A stretch of DNA of 64,000 nucleotides from a virus: positions 1 to 64,000 of the IMG/VR virus record IMGVR_UViG_3300003177_000017; one strand, given 5' to 3'. The notes beneath the pieces are model-generated. The model was not told the DNA's origin and made no database searches. It was given only the letters and a program-made list of their open reading frames with translations. The position numbers were made by a program, and so were the translations under genes. Positions 60,721 to 64,000 of this stretch are shown here, piece by piece. How positions within the stretch are numbered: position 1 is the first letter of the stretch; the number at the start of each line of letters is the position of its first letter.

Positions 60721-61263
60721 TTATAAAAAACTACCTAATTCTACTTTCTGATGATCTTGTTTCTTTATTATTTTATCATCATATTTTCTATGTATAGTAA
60801 ATGCAGCATTTAATTTATATAAATCTTCAAGTTCTAAATCCTCTGATATATCATCTACATCGTCATCGACAGTACAGTGAATAAAGTGTTCTACCCCAGT
60901 TTCGTTTAATTCCTTATTATACAAAACCGCTTCGGTAAGTTCTGCGCCATCATAGAATTTTAAATTGTTATTTTCTAATACTGCATTGATTGCACCAGTG
61001 TAATCTTTTACGCCTAATAAATAAGCAAATCCAGAAATAGTCACATCTAAATCACATGCAGCATCCAATGCTTCTAAATCATCATATAATTCTACTGCGT
61101 CTATTGCTTCAATTAATTCTTCCTGAATTCTTAATAATTGATTAAGCAATATTTCTTTCCTTTGTTCTTTGTTCTCTGGTGTATTATCTGGTGGATTTTT
61201 TCCACACATACTATTCCATATAGATACTCGCTCAAATGTTGTATTGTTTTCTAACTCAGTCAT
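60721..61263 (-). CDS. All-alpha NTP pyrophosphohydrolase-like protein
   Basis: A 180-aa acidic protein. The N-terminal VSIWNSMCGKNPPDN and RIQEELIEAIDAV, followed by AACDLDVTISGFAYLLG and AINAVLENNNLKF, have the E-rich helix pattern and closing NN-x-K/S of phage MazG-like/all-alpha pyrophosphohydrolases. Possible role in removing unwanted nucleotides or alarmones. The start follows AGGAGACAAA. Confidence 0.7.
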   Translation of the reverse strand: MTELENNTTFERVSIWNSMCGKNPPDNTPENKEQRKEILLNQLLRIQEELIEAIDAVELYDDLEALDAACDLDVTISGFAYLLGVKDYTGAINAVLENNNLKFYDGAELTEAVLYNKELNETGVEHFIHCTVDDDVDDISEDLELEDLYKLNAAFTIHRKYDDKIIKKQDHQKVELGSFL

Positions 61264-61271
61264 TTTGTCTC

Positions 61272-61535
61272 CTAATAATATACATACAAAAATTCATTTT
61301 CTTCTATCTGTATAGCTTCAAACAGATTTATGTTATACCAATAATTATTATAATCATCCCACCCAACTTTAGATCCGGTTGCGGCAATAAAAAATGTACA
61401 TACCCCATTAATAGGGGAATATATAATTTCAGTTACTAAATCTCCAAACATTTCTACTGCACAATCATGTGCCTGTTCTGTTACAGATGAAAATTCTGAA
61501 CTAACCGCTACTGATTTTAAGCTTACATTTGACAT
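61272..61535 (-). CDS. Hypothetical protein
   Basis: An 87-aa alpha/beta protein (SVTEQAHDCAVEMFGDLVTE, then GVCTFFIAATGSKVGWDDY, ending in EENEFLYVYY). No family recognised. AGGAAAAATA precedes its ATG, which itself follows the 10-bp tandem repeats. Confidence 0.55.
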   Translation of the reverse strand: MSNVSLKSVAVSSEFSSVTEQAHDCAVEMFGDLVTEIIYSPINGVCTFFIAATGSKVGWDDYNNYWYNINLFEAIQIEENEFLYVYY

Positions 61536-61550
61536 TATTTTTCCTAATTT

Positions 61551-61590
61551 TTAGTTATGTTTAGTTATGTTTAGTTATGTTTAGTTAAGT
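61551..61590 (-). repeat. Four 10-bp tandem repeats
   Basis: Three units TTAGTTATGT and one TTAGTTAAGT (+ strand). The last unit overlaps the stop codon of the clamp loader small subunit. A 10-bp period equals one helix turn, so repeated binding of a protein on one DNA face is possible; simple slippage is the plain alternative. Confidence 0.9.
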
Positions 61591-62010
61591 TTTTATTCGG
61601 TTGCGCTCTTTAAGTGTTTTCATTATTTCAGCAATTTCTTTGTCTGTCAACACATAAATCATTTCTTTTACTATTTTTTTACTGAAATACTTCATTAACT
61701 CAATATCTTTAGATTTTTTTATATATTTTGACCGTGATGTTACCTTTGGCATCATAATTAAATATATCAAATGTTGCATTTCTTTTGGTAATTCGCTTAG
61801 CTTATTTAGTTCTCCAGCATACAACACTGATCCTAAGTTTTGCCCTAATATGTTATTTATTGTATAACAATCATATAATTTTAGCAAAGGATCAACTGTT
61901 CTTAAATCTATATTTGATAATATTTTATTCACTGCATCAAAAATATTAAGTGATTTCTCTTTAACTCCGTCTTTGTGTTGTTCAGTTATATTCCCCCAAA
62001 GATCAATCAT
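61585..62010 (-). CDS. Clamp loader small subunit (T4 gp62-like)
   Basis: A 141-aa helical protein after the gp44-like gene, overlapping it by eight bases, as in T4 where gp44 and gp62 adjoin. The segment HLIYLIMMPKVTSRSKYIKK resembles the YLMxAxPRxKRYxKW region of gp62, and the AVNKILSN part the N-terminal helix. It is shorter than the 187-aa T4 protein. The assignment rests on position and limited similarity. Confidence 0.65.
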   Translation of the reverse strand: MIDLWGNITEQHKDGVKEKSLNIFDAVNKILSNIDLRTVDPLLKLYDCYTINNILGQNLGSVLYAGELNKLSELPKEMQHLIYLIMMPKVTSRSKYIKKSKDIELMKYFSKKIVKEMIYVLTDKEIAEIMKTLKERNRIKT

Positions 62011-62905
62011 TCATAATACCTACTAACGCTGACAATAAGTTTAATTCTCTGTTAGGAACACTAGAATCAAACTTCTGTGCTTCAGCAATACTCACAACAA
62101 ATTGAATTAATTTCTCTCCTTGCAGATATTTTTCTACGTTGTTATAACATTCTGAGTAAACTGAGTCTATATTACAATCAGCTACCCATTGTTTAATTTT
62201 TACAAAATTTTTATTTTGTAATATAGTAAACAGATCTTTAATATCTGATCCTTGTTCTGATCCTAGAGATAATTTTTGTGATGTAATATTTTTTTGAAGT
62301 TCATTTAATATTCTTCGTTGATCTGGATAATATTTTTTCACTAATTTAATTATATCATTTGGATCATTATTAACCTTTTCAATATTTAAAATATTTAAAC
62401 ACAATCTAGCAAAATCTTGAGCGAGTTCATTCGTTTTATTTTTAGGAATATTAAAATCAAATGTAGCACATCTTGAGTGCAAAGCTGGAATAACTTTATC
62501 AGGATAATTGCATGTTAATATAAACCTAACATCATCATGTTGTTCCATAAAATTTCTTAGTCCTTGCTGCACGGCTTTAGTTAATCCATCACATTCATCA
62601 ATAAATATCAGTTTTAATTTAGCACCAGATAACGATACACATGATGTAAAATCTCCAAGTTCCCTTAATGTTTCAATGTTAAGTGTACCATTTGAACCAT
62701 TAAATTCTAAATGTTCACAATCTAATTCATTAATTAATATTTTTGATACTGTAGTCTTTCCTGTACCGGCAGAACCGCTAAATAATAAATTAGGAATATT
62801 ATTTATTTTTATATATTCGTTGAATTTTTCTTTAAATTCTGTTGGTAATATACAAACAGTCATGTTGTGTGGTCTGTACTTATAAGTAAATAATTTATTT
62901 AGCAT
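62003..62905 (-). CDS. Clamp loader large subunit (T4 gp44-like AAA+ ATPase)
   Basis: A 300-aa AAA+ ATPase like T4 gp44, which loads the clamp on primed DNA. TYKYRPHNM opens as in RFC/gp44. Walker A is GSAGTGKTTV near 44-53, Walker B LIFIDECDG near 99-107, sensor 1 FILTCNYPDK, and the SRC motif LHSRCATFDF near 146. C-terminal helices follow. Full length (T4: 319 aa). The partner clamp and polymerase are at 44.6 and 49.8 kb. Confidence 0.92.
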   Translation of the reverse strand: MLNKLFTYKYRPHNMTVCILPTEFKEKFNEYIKINNIPNLLFSGSAGTGKTTVSKILINELDCEHLEFNGSNGTLNIETLRELGDFTSCVSLSGAKLKLIFIDECDGLTKAVQQGLRNFMEQHDDVRFILTCNYPDKVIPALHSRCATFDFNIPKNKTNELAQDFARLCLNILNIEKVNNDPNDIIKLVKKYYPDQRRILNELQKNITSQKLSLGSEQGSDIKDLFTILQNKNFVKIKQWVADCNIDSVYSECYNNVEKYLQGEKLIQFVVSIAEAQKFDSSVPNRELNLLSALVGIMND

Positions 62906-62906
62906 G

Positions 62907-63718
62907 TTATCCTCTGGTCATTATAAGTTCTTTAATTTTTCCTCTAGCATCTGCTTTACCTGATACAGAACGTTGTACTTCAACCTCATTGATTTTAAAA
63001 TCTTTATATAATTCTCGTATTGCTGATGTGTTTGAATTGCTAGCTATAACTCTAACCCCACAATTAGAAGCCCTAAGCAACCCGTCACGAAGTCTTATCT
63101 GGTCAGGCATACAAAAGCCATTCTTTGTGTATTTAAACTCTGTAATCGTGTCTGTCGCACTAACATAAGGTGGATCTGCATATATATAACATCACCTTGT
63201 TTTGCATTTTGAATACAAACGCAGGAATCATCAGAACTGAATTTATAATTCAATAATTGAAAATAATCATTGAATTCTAAGAGGCTGTTATTATTTTTCT
63301 TAATGTTTCCAGAACCGACAGGAGTATTAAAATGTCCTTTTAAATTCTCTCTATATAAACCTTGAAACCCTGTTCTGTTTAAATATATAAATAACGCAGC
63401 AATAGATAATGGATCGGTTGCTGTATTAAATTGATCTCTTAACTGATAATAATTATCTCTACCTTCTTCCAACAAAGGTAACAAAATATCAATAACTTCA
63501 TTTGGGAAATTAATAATCATTTTATGTGTTGTGATTAATTTATGATTTAAGTCATTTAAAATATAATTATTTGCTTTTACATTTAATGCTACTGCACCAG
63601 TACCAACAAAAGGTTCAATAAAGGTTCCTTTTACTTCACCTATAGCATCTAACACATGACTTAGAATTCTTTGTTTAGATCCTACCCATCTAAGATAAGG
63701 GCGTTTATGATCAGACAT
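62907..63718 (-). pseudogene. dam: Dam-type adenine methyltransferase interrupted at DPPY
   Basis: Two frames form one D12-class (Dam) enzyme. The first (63718 on) has YLRWVGSKQRIL and FIEPFVGTGAVALN and runs into a TA tract (63181-63188) at GDVIY. Beyond it the sense frame reads ADPPYVSATDTITEFKYTKN and continues into MPDQIRLRDGLLRASN to 62907. One TA unit fewer restores an intact ~270-aa enzyme with its catalytic DPPY (63176-63165). As written, the product stops at 63095 and lacks the active site. Confidence 0.8.
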
Positions 63719-63884
63719 AAAATATTCCTAATATAAATAGCATAATTACTATTGTAGTTCCTGCTCCGGCTGCGACTATATCTTTTGCTTCTTTGTATCT
63801 TACTCCATCAGCACAACAAATAATGATCCCATAGTTTAAAAGAAATAACATACCTAACATAAATCCTTTGAATTTAATATTCAT
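63711..63884 (-). CDS. 57-aa two-TM membrane protein
   Basis: A small ORF starting at ATG 63884 after AAGGAGGCAGC, the strongest ribosome site in this part. Two hydrophobic helices (about residues 8-24 and 38-57) flank a short charged loop (DGVRYKEAKD). Its stop overlaps the dam start. Function unknown. Confidence 0.6.
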   Translation of the reverse strand: MNIKFKGFMLGMLFLLNYGIIICCADGVRYKEAKDIVAAGAGTTIVIMLFILGIFYV

Positions 63885-64000
63885 GCTGCCTCCTTAATAT
63901 TTAAAAATGCTAATACTGTTGCTAAATTAATACTATCTGCTTTATGCCAAGTTTGTTCGTTTATAGAACAACACCACTGATTTTCTATAAATTCAATTTT
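63881..64000 (-). CDS. Partial gene at the right window edge
   Basis: The last 39 codons of a frame open to the window end (IEFIENQWCCSINEQTWHKA and on to KEAA, then TGA). Its stop overlaps the start of the 57-aa membrane protein (ATGA), which supports it as a real gene. Family unknown; the N-terminus lies outside. Confidence 0.5.
   Translation of the reverse strand, partial: KIEFIENQWCCSINEQTWHKADSINLATVLAFLNIKEAA

Noticed and set aside
1-64000. tRNA genes
   Set aside because: I looked for the T-loop signature GTTCRANNC with a matching acceptor stem on both strands and found none convincing. A tRNAscan run would settle this.
1-64000. CRISPR array, integrase or lysogeny repressor
   Set aside because: No regularly spaced repeats, no tyrosine/serine recombinase motifs and no CI-like protein. 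The only HTH regulator is very small. The window gives no evidence for a temperate lifestyle.

Overview
The window is a 64 kb piece of a tailed double-stranded DNA phage (Caudoviricetes) with a very AT-rich genome. The head and tail genes predict a siphovirus: an HK97-type portal, protease and capsid, then a lambda-type long-tail module with a frameshifted tail chaperone, a 901-residue tape measure and a gpJ-like tip protein. The ribosome binding sites (AGGAG) and a lysozyme of the T4 fold suggest a Gram-negative host, probably a low-GC gammaproteobacterium. The sequence alone does not fix the host.

There are two opposing transcription blocks. Positions 241-32621 (+) run packaging, head, tail, adhesins and lysis: TerL, portal, protease with a nested scaffold start, major capsid, connectors, tail tube, chaperone, tape measure, tail tip (gpJ-like, 2581 aa), a series of adhesin-like proteins (22.0-31.1 kb), then holin-like proteins and endolysin. 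A strong bidirectional terminator at 32624-32664 closes this block and the opposing one. Positions 32735-64000 (-) hold nucleotide metabolism, DNA replication and accessory genes: dNMP kinase (broken), HD phosphohydrolase, DNA ligase, thymidylate synthase, DexA-like exonuclease, Dda-like and UvsW-like helicases, a primase-like protein, RNA ligase 2, DNA methyltransferases, and a T4-type replisome. The replisome comprises clamp gp45, FEN/RNase H, ssDNA-binding gp32, loader gp59, polymerase gp43 and clamp loader gp44/gp62. A T4-like replication set coupled to a lambda/HK97-like virion is the main architectural feature.

Between the polymerase and the clamp loader (52.3-61.5 kb) lies an accessory zone of small, mostly unrecognised genes. 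It contains duplications (tandem paralogues at 56.2/57.1 kb, a cassette at 53.7/55.2 kb), a leader repeated three times, an Imm-like Ala/Ser repeat protein, a YgiT/MqsA-like zinc-finger protein, a thermonuclease and a methyltransferase remnant.

Two themes deserve attention. First, a 77-bp perfect direct repeat carrying an 18-bp perfect hairpin sits directly in front of terL and again at the junction of the two blocks, 31.4 kb away. Second, at least six genes are interrupted by small indels or substitutions, several at A-tracts or TA repeats: the dam gene exactly at DPPY, dNMP kinase, four small genes, and a helicase whose start position reads ATC. Either this phage is decaying or phase-varying, or the assembly carries indel errors. 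Read mapping would separate these. All family assignments come from motif recognition by eye, not from database searches.
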